Shown here: positions 29,948-40,200 of the stretch, in pieces | Numbering within the stretch: the first letter of the stretch is position 1 | Layout of the letters: each line of letters begins with the position of its first letter | Source of the DNA: Pseudoxanthomonas sp. GM95 | Lineage (GTDB): Bacteria; Pseudomonadota; Gammaproteobacteria; Xanthomonadales; Xanthomonadaceae | Direction: 5' to 3' | Assembly: GCF_900109775.1 (NCBI RefSeq) | Contig: NZ_FOAX01000001.1 | Location: forward strand, 1,302,001-1,366,000 | Length of the DNA: 64,000 nt | The notes under the pieces: model-generated | The model's input: only the letters and a program-made list of their open reading frames with translations | Told to the model about the DNA's origin: nothing | Database searches by the model: none | Position numbers and translations under genes: made by a program

Positions 29948-31714
29948 ATGGCGTCACGTACAAGGCTGTCTTCCTGTTCCATCGCGATCTGCCTGGCGCT
30001 GAGTACCCAGGCCCACGGCGCGGTCTTCATCAACGAGCTGCATTACGACAACACCGGCGCCGACAGCGGCGAGGCGATCGAAGTGGTCGCCACCTCAGGC
30101 GAGAGCCTGGCCGGCTACCAGCTGGTGCTCTACAACGGCAGCAGCACCTACGGCACCAGCACGCTGGGCGCGGGCACGCCGGTGACGTGCGGCGGCAGCG
30201 CCGCCATCGCCACGGTCAGCTATCCGCGCGATGGCCTACAGAACGGCCCGGCCGACGGCATCGCCCTGGTCAGCGCCAGCGGCCAGCTGGTGCAGTTCCT
30301 CAGCTACGAAGGCCAGATCACGGCGAGCAACGGTCCGGCTGCCGGCGCCACCAGCACCAACCTGCCGGTGAGCGAAACCAGCAGCACGCCGGTCGGCACC
30401 TCGCTGCAGCTGGGCGGGAGCGGGGCGACGGCGGGCGACTTCAGCTGGAATGGCTCGGCCACGCAGACCTTTGGGGCCTGCAACGCGGGCCAGACGTTCA
30501 CCGGCAGCGGAGGCGGGGGCGAGACCAACACGCCGCCGAGCGTGGTCTCGACCACGCCGACCAGCGGGTCCACGGGCTTTCCCGCCGCGGGCGATCTGGA
30601 AGTGACCTTCAGCGAGCCGGTGACGTTGGCCAGTGGCGCGCTGTCGCTGACCTGCGCCAGCAGCGGTGAAGTGCCGTTGACGTATGCCAGCAGCGGCACC
30701 GGCTTCAGTGCGTCGACCGACACGGCCCTGGTGGCGGGCGAAAGCTGCAGCTTCACCGTCACCGCCTCGGCAGTCAGCGATGCGCAGGGCGCGCATCCGG
30801 CGGCCAACACCGTGGTGGCGTTCAACGTGGCCGATGCCGGCGGCGGTGGCGGCGATCCGGGCGATTACTACAGCAAGGTCAACACCAGCAGCCCGAGCCA
30901 GCTGCGCTGCTCGCTGCACGAAACGATCAAGGGCCACACCGCATATCCCTACAGCGGCAGCGGAACCAGCACCTGGTCGATCCTGGAGATCGCCGACGAA
31001 AATCCCGCCGACAGCAGCAAGGTCCTGGACGTCTACAAGAACCACAGCTACACCAAGGTCAGCGATCGTGCCGGCACTGGCTCTGGCACCACCTACAACC
31101 GCGAGCACACCTGGCCTAACTCGCTGGGCTTCGGCAGCGCGACGGGCGACATGGGCCTGCCGTATGCGCCCTACACCGACACGCACATGCTGTTCCTCAC
31201 CGACACCGCCTACAACGCCGATCGCGGCAACAAGCCGTATGCCGATTGCACGTCGGGCTGCGGCGAGCGCGCGACCGAAGCCAACAATGGCGAGGGCGGC
31301 GGCAGCGGCGCGTATCCGGGCAATTCCAACTGGGTGAAGTCGCCGGATGGCAATCAGGGGTCGTTCGAGGTCTGGGGCGCACACAAGGGCGACGTGGCGC
31401 GTGCGGTGATGTACATGGCCATTCGCTACGAAGGCGGCGACGATCCCAGCACCGGGCAGTCCGAGCCGGACCTGGAGCTGACCGACGACCGCAGCAAGAT
31501 CGTCATCACCTCGTCCTCGCCGGCCTACATGGGCCTGCTGTCCACGCTGCTGGCCTGGAGCGCGGCCGATCCGCCGGACGATGTGGAACGCGCGCGCAAC
31601 GAGGTGATCTACAGCTTCCAGGGCAACCGCAATCCCTTCGTCGATCATCCTGAGTGGGCCACAGCTGCGCTGTTCAATTCGGCCAAGCCGGCGACCTGCC
31701 AGCTGGCCAACTGA
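29948..31714 (+). CDS. Secreted endonuclease I-family nuclease with accessory domains
   Basis: 588 aa with a signal peptide ending near QAHG (residue about 25). Residues about 25-170 resemble a lamin-tail/beta-sandwich domain (VFINELHYDNTGADSGEAIE). A Gly-rich linker leads to a Big_5/SbsA Ig-like domain (PTSGSTGFPAAGDLEVTFSE, about 200-295) and a second Gly-rich linker. The catalytic endonuclease I domain occupies about 310-585: NREHTWPNSLGFG near 383 and DTHMLFLTD with NADRGNKPYADC. This resembles extracellular DNases or nuclease-phosphatases used for phosphate or nucleotide scavenging or for biofilm DNA. AAAGGAG precedes the ATG with good spacing. A single-gene unit ended by a strong terminator. 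Codon use is like its neighbours. Confidence 0.88.
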   Translation: MASRTRLSSCSIAICLALSTQAHGAVFINELHYDNTGADSGEAIEVVATSGESLAGYQLVLYNGSSTYGTSTLGAGTPVTCGGSAAIATVSYPRDGLQNGPADGIALVSASGQLVQFLSYEGQITASNGPAAGATSTNLPVSETSSTPVGTSLQLGGSGATAGDFSWNGSATQTFGACNAGQTFTGSGGGGETNTPPSVVSTTPTSGSTGFPAAGDLEVTFSEPVTLASGALSLTCASSGEVPLTYASSGTGFSASTDTALVAGESCSFTVTASAVSDAQGAHPAANTVVAFNVADAGGGGGDPGDYYSKVNTSSPSQLRCSLHETIKGHTAYPYSGSGTSTWSILEIADENPADSSKVLDVYKNHSYTKVSDRAGTGSGTTYNREHTWPNSLGFGSATGDMGLPYAPYTDTHMLFLTDTAYNADRGNKPYADCTSGCGERATEANNGEGGGSGAYPGNSNWVKSPDGNQGSFEVWGAHKGDVARAVMYMAIRYEGGDDPSTGQSEPDLELTDDRSKIVITSSSPAYMGLLSTLLAWSAADPPDDVERARNEVIYSFQGNRNPFVDHPEWATAALFNSAKPATCQLAN

Positions 31715-31737
31715 TCGAAGGGGTCTCAGCACGGCCA

Positions 31738-31768
31738 CAAAAAAGCCCCGGCATTGCCGGGGCTTTTT
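31738..31768. terminator. Bidirectional terminator between nuclease and RND genes
   Basis: AGCCCCGGC/GCCGGGGCT stem with an ATT loop, an A-run on the left and TTTTT on the right, between convergent genes. Confidence 0.88.
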
Positions 31769-31789
31769 CCTGTGCGGGAAACGGGTGGC

Positions 31790-34700
31790 TTAGTGGCCGC
31801 CGTGTCCTTGCGGCGTGCCTTCGCCGTCCTGGTCCTTGTGGGACGCGAGGTATTCCTTCGACGGCTCGTCCATCTTGTCGCCCAGCAGGCGGCGGACCAC
31901 GATGAAGAAGATCGGGATCAGCAGCAGGCCGAAGATCGTGGCGAACACCATGCCGCCGATCACGCCGGTGGAGATGGCGTGGCGGGCATTGGCACCGGCA
32001 CCGCTGGAGATGGCCATCGGCACCACGCCCATGATGAAGGCGAAGGAGGTCATCAGGATCGGACGCATGCGCAGGTGCGCAGCGTTGACGATGGCATCGT
32101 GCAGCGTCTTGCCCTGCGCGCGTTCCATCACCGCGAATTCCACGATCAGAATCGCGTTCTTCGCCGCCAGGCCGATCACCGTGATCAGGCCGATCTTGAA
32201 GAAGATGTCGTTGGACAGGCCACGCAGCATCGAGAACACCAGTGCGCCCAGGATGCCCAGCGGCACCACCAGCAGCACCGACACCGGGATCGACCAGCTT
32301 TCATACAGCGCGGCCAGGCAGAGGAACACCACCACCAGCGACAGCACCAGCAGCAGCGTGGCGCTGTTGCCGGCCAGGATTTCCTGGTAGCTCATGCCCG
32401 ACCAGTCGTAGCCGAAGCCCTGCGGCAGCTTGTCGTTGACGATCGCTTCCATCGTGGCCATGGCCTGGCCCGACGAACTGCCCGGAACCGGCGCACCGTT
32501 GATGTTCACCGCCGAGTAGCCGTTGTAGCGGGCCAGCGACGGCGGCAGCGAGTTCCAGCTGGAGGACACCACCGAGCTCAGCGGGATCATCGCGGCGTTG
32601 CCGTTGGCATCGGTCTCGGTGCTGCTGGGCGTGTAGAACTGGCTCAGCGATTCCGGGCCGGTGCGGAACGGGGCATCGGCACGCATGTTCACGCGCTTGA
32701 TGCGGCCACCGTAGAAGAAGTCGTTGACGTACACCGGGGCCAGCATCAGCTGGATCGAGGTGTAGACGTCGGTGACCGACAGGCCCATGGACTCGGCCTG
32801 CACGCGGTCGACCTTGAGCTGCAGCTGCGGGGCGTTTTCCAGCGTGTTGGGACGGACCTGCATCAGGGTCTTGTCCTGCGAGGCGATGCCCAGCAGCTGG
32901 TTGCGCGCGGCCATCAGCGCATCGGCGCCGGCGCCGGTGCGGTCCTGAAGCCACATGTCGAAGCCGCCGAACTGGCCCAGGCCCTGGATCGTGGGCAGGT
33001 TGACCACGAAGATCTGCGCGCCCTTGATGCCCTGCAACGCGCCGTTGGCCTGGCCGATGAACTGGGTGATGTCACCCTTGCGATCGCTCCACGGCTTGAG
33101 CTTGATGAAGGCCATGCCGACGTTTTCGCCCTGGCCCAGGAAGCTGAAGCCGGCAATCTGCAGCACGCCGTCGTAGCCGTCGATCTTGCTGATGGCGCCA
33201 CGGATCTGGTCGAAGGTCTCGTTGGTCTTGGCCAGCGGCGTGCCCGGGGGCGCCTGGACGATGGCCAGCGCGTAGCCCTGGTCTTCTTCCGGGATGAAGC
33301 TGGTCGGCATGCGGGTGAACAGGAAGCCGGTCAACACCACCAGCACCGCGAACACCACCATCCAGCGCGGCGCATGACGGACCTGGCGGCCGATGGTGCC
33401 CACGTAGGTGCGCTCCAGCTTGCCGTAGTACTTCTCGAACGTGCGGAAGATGATGTTCTTCTTCTGCTCGTGGCTGTCGTGGGCGTGCTGCTTGAGGAAG
33501 CTGGCGCACAGCGACGGGGTGAAGCCCAGTGCCAGGAAGGCCGAGAAGCCCATCGAGATGGCGATGGTCAGTGCGAACTGCTTGTAGATCTCGCCCGAGG
33601 CGCCGCCCTGCAGTGCCGACGGGATGAACACCGCGGCCAGCACCACGGTAATCGCGATCACCGCGCCGGTGATCTGTTCCATCGCTTTGATGGTGGCTTC
33701 GCGTGGCGGGAGTTTCTCCTCGGCCATGATGCGTTCGACGTTCTCGATCACCACGATCGCGTCATCGACCACGATGCCGATCGCCAGCACCAGCGCGAAC
33801 ATGGTCAGCTGGTTGACGGTGAAGCCGATGATGAACAGGCCCAGGAACGTACCCAGCAGCGCCACCGGGATGACCAGTGTCGGGATGATGGTGGCGCGGA
33901 AGTTCTGCAGGAAGATCAGCATCACCAGGAAGACCAGGATGATGGCCTCCACCAGCGTGTGCACCACTTCCTCGATCGAGATGCGCACGAAGGTGCTGGT
34001 CTCGTACGGGGTGAACCAGCTCACGCCCTGCGGGAAGCTCGCCGCCAGGTCGTCCATCTTGGCGCGCACGGCTTCGTCCACGGCCAGGGCATTGGCGCCC
34101 GGCAGCAGCTGGATCGCGAACACGCCGACCGGCTTGCCGCTGAACTTGGTATCGAAGCCCCAGTTCTGCGGGCCGAAGTCGACGCGGGCGACGTCCTTCA
34201 GGCGCACGGTGCCGCCGTCGGTGTCAGAGCGCAGGATGATCTGTTCGAACTGCTCGGGCTGGGTGAAGCGGCCCTCGGCCGACACGGTGACCTGGAAGGC
34301 CTGGCCGGCGGGCGCCGGGTCCGAGCCCATCGCACCGGCAGCGAACTGCACGTTCTGCGCCTGGATCGCCGACAGCACCTGGCTGGCGGACATGTTGTAG
34401 CCCTGCAGCTTGCCCGGATCCAGCCAGATGTTCATGGCGTACTCGGAACCGAAGTGCTGGGTGCTGCCGACGCCGGGCACGCGCGAGATCTGGTCCAGCA
34501 CGCGCGAGGCGACGATGTCGTTGAGGTGGTTGCGGTCGATGCTCGGATTGTCCGAGGTCAGGCCGACCACCATCAGGAAGCCGGCGTTGGCCTTGGCCAC
34601 CACCACGCCCTGGTCGACCACTTCACTCGGCAGGCGCGGCTGCGCCAGCGAGATCTTGTTCTGCACCTGGACCTGGGCGATGTCCGGGTTGGTGCCGGTC

Positions 34701-34984
34701 TGGAAGGTCAGGGTGATGGTCGCGCGCCCGGACGAACTGGACGTGGAGCTGAAGTACAGCAGGTTGTCGATACCGGTCAGCTGTTGCTCGATGACCTGGG
34801 TCACCGAACGCTCGGCCGTGTCGGCGCTGGCGCCGGGGTAGGTCGCCGTCACGGTGATCTGTGGTGGGGCGACGTTGGGATAGGACTCGACGCCGAGGTT
34901 GAGGATCGCGATCACGCCCGCAAGCGAGATCAGGACCGCTACAACCCAGGCGAAGACCGGGTGGTTGATGAAAAACTTGGGCAT
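31790..34984 (-). CDS. RND multidrug efflux permease (AcrB/MexB type, HAE1 family)
   Basis: 1064 aa inner-membrane proton antiporter exporting hydrophobic compounds. The first membrane helix begins FFINHPVFAWVVAVLI; the porter domains carry the SYPNVAPPQITVTATYPGA segment. The TM4 proton relay Asp pair is intact in LAIGIVVDDAIVVIENVER, and there are large periplasmic loops between TM1-2 and TM7-8. The C-terminus is short and charged. It starts 13 bases after the adaptor gene with AAGGAATC upstream. No outer-membrane channel gene follows, so a TolC-like protein encoded elsewhere must complete the pump. Substrates cannot be deduced. Confidence 0.95.
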   Translation of the reverse strand: MPKFFINHPVFAWVVAVLISLAGVIAILNLGVESYPNVAPPQITVTATYPGASADTAERSVTQVIEQQLTGIDNLLYFSSTSSSSGRATITLTFQTGTNPDIAQVQVQNKISLAQPRLPSEVVDQGVVVAKANAGFLMVVGLTSDNPSIDRNHLNDIVASRVLDQISRVPGVGSTQHFGSEYAMNIWLDPGKLQGYNMSASQVLSAIQAQNVQFAAGAMGSDPAPAGQAFQVTVSAEGRFTQPEQFEQIILRSDTDGGTVRLKDVARVDFGPQNWGFDTKFSGKPVGVFAIQLLPGANALAVDEAVRAKMDDLAASFPQGVSWFTPYETSTFVRISIEEVVHTLVEAIILVFLVMLIFLQNFRATIIPTLVIPVALLGTFLGLFIIGFTVNQLTMFALVLAIGIVVDDAIVVIENVERIMAEEKLPPREATIKAMEQITGAVIAITVVLAAVFIPSALQGGASGEIYKQFALTIAISMGFSAFLALGFTPSLCASFLKQHAHDSHEQKKNIIFRTFEKYYGKLERTYVGTIGRQVRHAPRWMVVFAVLVVLTGFLFTRMPTSFIPEEDQGYALAIVQAPPGTPLAKTNETFDQIRGAISKIDGYDGVLQIAGFSFLGQGENVGMAFIKLKPWSDRKGDITQFIGQANGALQGIKGAQIFVVNLPTIQGLGQFGGFDMWLQDRTGAGADALMAARNQLLGIASQDKTLMQVRPNTLENAPQLQLKVDRVQAESMGLSVTDVYTSIQLMLAPVYVNDFFYGGRIKRVNMRADAPFRTGPESLSQFYTPSSTETDANGNAAMIPLSSVVSSSWNSLPPSLARYNGYSAVNINGAPVPGSSSGQAMATMEAIVNDKLPQGFGYDWSGMSYQEILAGNSATLLLVLSLVVVFLCLAALYESWSIPVSVLLVVPLGILGALVFSMLRGLSNDIFFKIGLITVIGLAAKNAILIVEFAVMERAQGKTLHDAIVNAAHLRMRPILMTSFAFIMGVVPMAISSGAGANARHAISTGVIGGMVFATIFGLLLIPIFFIVVRRLLGDKMDEPSKEYLASHKDQDGEGTPQGHGGH

Positions 34985-34996
34985 GGGGGCGATTCC

Positions 34997-36262
34997 TTAC
35001 TTGGCCTGGCCTTCGGCCGGCTGCTGGGCGTCATCGCCCTTCGCGTCGGGGGCAGCGGCGTCGGCCTTGGGCGCGGCGCCCTGCGGCGCGGCACCGGCCT
35101 GCTGCGGGCCACCGGCCTGCTGGGCCTGGGCCACGGCCTGCTCGTAGGGGACCACCTTTACCTGGCCGCCTTCCTTGGCCTTCTGCAGGCCGACGGCGAT
35201 CACCTGGTCGCCGGTGGTCAGGCCACCGGTGACGATCCACTTGTTGTCGATGGCGCGGTTCTCGATCTTCACATCCTTGCGCGAGACCTTGCCCTGCTGG
35301 TCCACCACCATCGCGTAGGCGCCGTTGGTGTCGCGCTGGATGCCGGCCTGCGGCACCAGGAACACGTTGCTGCGCTGGCCCAGGTTGACCTCGACGGTGA
35401 CGAAGCTGCCGGGCAGCAGCGCCTTCTGCGGGTTGGGCACGGTGGCACGCAGCGAGACCGCGCCGGTGGCCTGGTCCACGACGACGTCGGAGAAGTCCAG
35501 CGTGCCGGTCTGGTCGTAGGCCTGGCCGTTGTTCAACATCACCTTGACGCTGGTGTCCTTGGTGTCGTTGAGGCTGACATCGCCCTGGCCCTGGGCCTGG
35601 CGCAGGGCCGACAGCTCGGTCGAGCTCATGGTGAAGTTGATGTACAGCGGATCGATCTGGTCGACCGTGGTCAGCAGGGTCACGTCGCCCGAGCCGACCA
35701 GCGCGCCTTCGGTCACCTGCTGCTTGCCGGCGCGGCCGGAGATCGGCGCGGTGACGTTGGCATAGCCCAGGCTGATCTGGGCGTTGGTGACGGCGGCCTT
35801 GGCCTGCTGCAGCGAGGCCTGCGCGCTGCGCTCGGTGGCCTGGGCATCGTCGAGGTCAGACTGCGAGACGTACTTCTGCGGGGCCAGCTGGCGCGCGCGC
35901 TCGGCGGCGACATGGGCATTGGTGTAGGTGGCCTGGGCCGAAGCCAGCTGGCCCTGTGCCGAGGAAAGGTCGGCCTGCAGCGGCGCCGGGTCGATCTTGA
36001 ACAGCACCTGGCCTTCCTTGACGTCGGTGCCTTCGTCGTAGACGCGCTTGAGCAGCACGCCGGGCACGCGGGCGCGCACGTCAGCGCTGCGCACCGGCGC
36101 CAGGCGACCGGACAGGTCGCGCACCAGCGGCACGCTCTGCGGCGCCACCTTGACCACGCCGACTTCCGGCGGCGGCGGAGCCTGCTGTTCTTCCTTCTTG
36201 CAGGCGGCCAGGGCCAGCACGATGGCGGAGCCGAGCAGGAGCGAGCGGGTTGGGGCGGTCAT
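34997..36262 (-). CDS. RND efflux periplasmic adaptor (membrane fusion lipoprotein)
   Basis: 421 aa. A lipoprotein signal ends at LALAAC (Cys21), followed by KKEEQQAPPPPEVGVV. Next come the split lipoyl domain (VRARVPGVLLKRVYDEGTDV and LGYANVTAPISGRAGK), an alpha-hairpin of about 60 residues (residues about 100-160), a beta-barrel and the membrane-proximal domain. The C-terminal 50 residues are an unusual Gln/Ala/Pro-rich tail (QQAGGPQQAGAAPQ) without family conservation. It connects the permease to an outer-membrane channel. It lies 72 bases downstream of the TetR gene and just before the permease. Confidence 0.94.
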   Translation of the reverse strand: MTAPTRSLLLGSAIVLALAACKKEEQQAPPPPEVGVVKVAPQSVPLVRDLSGRLAPVRSADVRARVPGVLLKRVYDEGTDVKEGQVLFKIDPAPLQADLSSAQGQLASAQATYTNAHVAAERARQLAPQKYVSQSDLDDAQATERSAQASLQQAKAAVTNAQISLGYANVTAPISGRAGKQQVTEGALVGSGDVTLLTTVDQIDPLYINFTMSSTELSALRQAQGQGDVSLNDTKDTSVKVMLNNGQAYDQTGTLDFSDVVVDQATGAVSLRATVPNPQKALLPGSFVTVEVNLGQRSNVFLVPQAGIQRDTNGAYAMVVDQQGKVSRKDVKIENRAIDNKWIVTGGLTTGDQVIAVGLQKAKEGGQVKVVPYEQAVAQAQQAGGPQQAGAAPQGAAPKADAAAPDAKGDDAQQPAEGQAK

Positions 36263-36333
36263 GAGGAGGGTGCTCCGAAAAAACGTGGGTAGTGAAGGGA
36301 AAGATCGGGAAAACGAATGGGGAAAGCGCAGCT

Positions 36334-36957
36334 TCAGCAGTGGGCAGCGCGCGCGGTCGGCGCATAGGCACGCAGGAACGTATCGACGGCCAGTTCGGCC
36401 CAGGCGCGCCGCTGATCTGACGTGCGTTGCGGAACGGCGAAACGCTGCCGCTCCAGATCCAGGCCGACCATCATGCTCAGCAGCATCTCCGCTGCCACGT
36501 GCGGTTGGTCATGCCTGAGGCAGCCGGCCTCCATGGCCAGCGACAACCACGAGGCCAGGCGCGACAGCAGGGTTTCGCCGCCATCGCGCCAGATCGAGCG
36601 CGCCTCTTCCGGGAACTGCGGTGATTCGGCACTGAAGAGCCTGCAACTGGCCACCACGTCCGGCGCAGAGATGCGCTCAAGGTGTTCAATGGCGAAGGCC
36701 AGCAACGGCGCGCGCACCTGGCCATCGAAGGCATCCAGGCGCGCGGTGGTGATTTCCAGGTGTTCGTGCATCAGGTCTTGCAGCAGCGCATTCTTGCTGC
36801 CGAACTGTGCATAGAGCGTCTGCTTGGAACAGCCGGCCCGCTGCGCCACCGCTTCCATGCTCACGCGAAAGCCTTGCTCGGCCATCAGCGCGCGCACTGC
36901 GTCCAGAACCCGCTGACGACGTTCAGCGGTGGTGGTGGGGGAGTCTGGGTAGGCCAT
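36334..36957 (-). CDS. TetR-family transcriptional repressor of the RND operon
   Basis: 207 aa. The N-terminal helix-turn-helix spans about residues 12-58 (AVRALMAEQGFRVSMEAVAQ, AGCSKQTLYAQFGSK), followed by an all-helical ligand domain with the AefR-type C-terminal motif (SCRLFSAESPQFPEEAR). It is transcribed in the same direction as, and probably together with, the adaptor and permease genes, unlike the divergent arrangement of acrR or smeT. A CTGGAC-6-GTCCAG palindrome lies just upstream of the start, so autorepression controlling the whole operon is likely. The inducing ligand is unknown. Confidence 0.9.
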   Translation of the reverse strand: MAYPDSPTTTAERRQRVLDAVRALMAEQGFRVSMEAVAQRAGCSKQTLYAQFGSKNALLQDLMHEHLEITTARLDAFDGQVRAPLLAFAIEHLERISAPDVVASCRLFSAESPQFPEEARSIWRDGGETLLSRLASWLSLAMEAGCLRHDQPHVAAEMLLSMMVGLDLERQRFAVPQRTSDQRRAWAELAVDTFLRAYAPTARAAHC

Positions 36958-36962
36958 CGGGG

Positions 36963-36980
36963 CTGGACTATACCGTCCAG
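36963..36980 (-). promoter_or_regulatory. Palindromic operator upstream of tetR-type gene
   Basis: Perfect 6-bp inverted repeat CTGGAC-TATACC-GTCCAG, 6 bases upstream of the regulator's start codon. On the minus strand it includes TATAGT, a possible -10 element, so repressor binding would block polymerase. No clear -35 was found. Confidence 0.55.
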
Positions 36981-37251
36981 TTTAGAATTTGAATACCCCG
37001 GAAATGCCGTGTGCACAGGCTTTCCGCCGATGTGTAAAGCCTGTGTGATGAAGGCCTGACGACTTGGTCAGCGGATCGGGGTTTCAAGCTGTTTTTTCGG
37101 CGAGCGGTGGATGCCGCTCATCGGCACGGTGACGGGCGTGGGATTGAACTGCGCATGAAACGCGCGGCCGATTCGTGATGCCGCGCAGCACGGGTGTCAC
37201 GAGGTGCGGGCATACAATGACGAATTACCTTCAACGTGTGATTGCGACTGT

Positions 37252-40200
37252 ATGAGCACCACTGGCAACAGCAGGCTTGGCGGCAAATCCGTTTCCACAT
37301 CCAAGGCCAAGAAGGCCGCCACGACGGGGTCAGAGAAAAAGAACGGCAAGGGCGGCACGCCCGCGGCCGCGCCACGCGCGACCAAGCCACTCACCAAACT
37401 CGCTTCGAAGGCGACACCGAAGACCAGTGCCGCATTGGCAGCGTTCTCGCTGCAGCCGATCCATGACGCGCTCAAGGCGCGTCTTCCCGCCGCCAAGCGC
37501 GAGCAGGCCCGCATTTTCGCCGAGGCCTTCTACCGCCGCATGGAGCAGGACGAATATCCGCACCACAGCCCCGAAGGCTGGGCGGCGATGGCCACCGACA
37601 TGCTGGAGTTCGCCCGCACCCGCAAGCCGGGCAAGGCCAACGTGCGCGTGTTCAATGCCACGCTGAAGGCCAATGGCTGGGAGTCGCCGCATTCGGTGCT
37701 GCAGATCGTCAACGACGACATGCCGTTCCTGGTCGATTCGGTGAGCATGGCCCTGGCCACGATGGGCGTCGGTGTGCATGTGCTGGGCCATCCGGTGGTG
37801 CGCTTCGAGCGCGACAAGGCCGGCAAGCTCACGGCCGTGGGCGAAGGCAAGGCCGAGTCGCTGATGATGCTGGAGATCGACCGCCAGCCGGCCGAGGCCA
37901 TGCCGCGCATCGCCAAGGCGGTGGAGCAGGTGCTGGATGAAGTCCGCCAGATCGTGCGCGACTGGGGTTCCATGCGCGAGAAGATGCTGGAGGTCTCCGA
38001 AGACCTCGCCACGCGCCGCATGCCGGTCAGCGATGCCTCGCGCAGCGAGACGCAGGAATTTTTGCGCTGGTCCGCCGCCGACCACTTCACCTTCTTCGGC
38101 TATCGCGAATATCGCGTGCAGAAGCAGGGCGGCGAAGACGTGCTGGTGCCGCTGGAAGACACCAGCCTGGGCATGCTGCGCAACCACGCCTCGGGCAAGC
38201 CGCGCCCGGTGCGCCTGCTGGCCGCCAACCTGCTCAACGAGGCCGGCGAAGCCGAGGCCATGATCCTGACCAAGACCAATGCGCGCGCCACGGTGCACCG
38301 CAAGGGCTACATGGATTACATCGGCGTGCTGTCCTTCGATGCCAATGGCCGCATCACCGGCGAGCAGCGCTTCCTGGGCTTGTTTACTTCCAGTGCCTAC
38401 AACCGTCGGCCGTGGGAAATCCCGCTGGTGCGCGAGCGCCACGAACACGTGATGCGCCAGTCCGGCCTGTCGCCCAACAGCCACAGCGGCAAGGCACTGC
38501 GCCACATCCTGGAAACCCTGCCACGCGAAGAGCTGTTCCAGTCCAGCCAGGACGAACTGGCCCGCACCGCGATGGGCATCCTGGGCCTGCAGGAGCGCGT
38601 GCGCAGCAAGCTGTTCCTGCGTCGCGACCGCTACGGCCGTTTCTGGTCGGCGCTGGTCTACATCCCGCGCGATCGCTTCAACACCGAGCTGCGCCTGCGC
38701 ATCGAAGCGTTGATGAAGGAAGCCCTGCACGGCGAAGCGGTGGACACCACCGTCCAGCTGGGCGAATCGCCGCTGGCCCAGCTGCACATGACCGTGCGCC
38801 CGCGTCCGGGTGAGGAAATCAGCGTCGATGCCGCCGAGCTGGAAACACGCCTGACCCACCTGCTGCGCAACTGGCAGGATGACCTGCGCGAAGTGCTGAT
38901 CCAGCGCCATGGCGAAGCGCGTGGCCTGAGCCTGGCTGCGAGCTATGGCCGCGCCCTGCCGCAGAACTACATCGAGAACGTCTCGGTGCAGCTCGCTGCC
39001 GATGACGTCGAGCGCCTGGCGGCACTGGACGGCCCGGCCGACCTGCGCCTGAGCCTGTATCGCTCCACCCAGCACCGCGCCGGCGAAGGCGCGCTGCGCC
39101 TCAACCTGTATCGCCAGGGCCAGGACATCCCGCTCTCCGACGCGCTGCCGCTGATGGAGAACATGGGCCTGCGCGTGATCTCCGAGCATCCGTTCCGCAT
39201 GGACGTGGATGGCACGGTCTCCTACATCCAGGAGTTCGAAGTTGAGCCGGCGATCGGCGCGATCGATGTCGCCGCACGTGCGGAAGACTTCGACGAGGCC
39301 TTCGCCCGCGTCTGGCGCGGCGATGCGGAGAACGACCGCTTCAACCGCCTGGTGCTGCGCGGTGGCCTGGACTGGCGCCAGGTCGCGGTGCTGCGCGGCT
39401 ACACCAAGTACCTGCTGCAGACCGGCGTGCCGTTCTCGCAGGGTTCGGTGGAAGACACGCTCGCCCGTTATCCGCTGCTGGCCGCGCTGCTGGTGCGCAT
39501 GTTCGAGGCACGCTTCGATCCGTCACTGGATCTGCCGGCCAAGGCCCGCAACAGCAAGCGCGCCGAAGCACTGGTCTCCCAGCTGCAGGCCCTGGCCGGT
39601 GAAGCCGATGAGGACACCGTCAAGGCGCTCCAGCGCCTGGTCGATGCCGCCGCGCAGCCGCGCCAGGCGCAGTGCGATGCGGTGCACGCCACGCTGGTGA
39701 AGCTGCTCGATGGCGTTTCCAGCCTGGACGACGATCGCATCCTGCGCAGCATCATGGGTTGCATCGAAGCCACGCTGCGCACCAGCTACTACCAGCTGGG
39801 CGCCAACGGCGCGCTGGCGCACACGATCAGCTTCAAGTTCGATTCGGCCAAGGTGCCGGACCTGCCCAAGCCGCGTCCGTACCGCGAGATCTTCGTCTGC
39901 GGCCCGCGCGTGGAAGGCGTGCACCTGCGCTTCGGCGCGGTCGCCCGTGGTGGCCTGCGCTGGTCCGATCGCCGCGAGGACTTCCGCACCGAGGTGCTGG
40001 GCCTGGTCAAGGCGCAGATGGTGAAAAACACGGTGATCGTGCCGGTCGGTGCCAAGGGCGGCTTCTTCGTGAAGCAGTCGCCGGCCAGCGGCGAGCGTGA
40101 TGCAGTCCTGGCCGAAGGCATCGCCTGCTACAAGATGTTCATCCAGGGCCTGCTGGACATCACCGACAACATCATTGGCGGCAAGATCGTCGCGCCGGCG

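Noticed and set aside
31754-36292. Very long open frame (1512 codons) opposite the RND genes, and similar long frames at 23998-27612 and 39523-42144
   Set aside because: They mirror conserved genes on the other strand, are rich in His, Arg, Gln and Asp as expected for antisense frames of GC-rich DNA, and have no recognisable domains.
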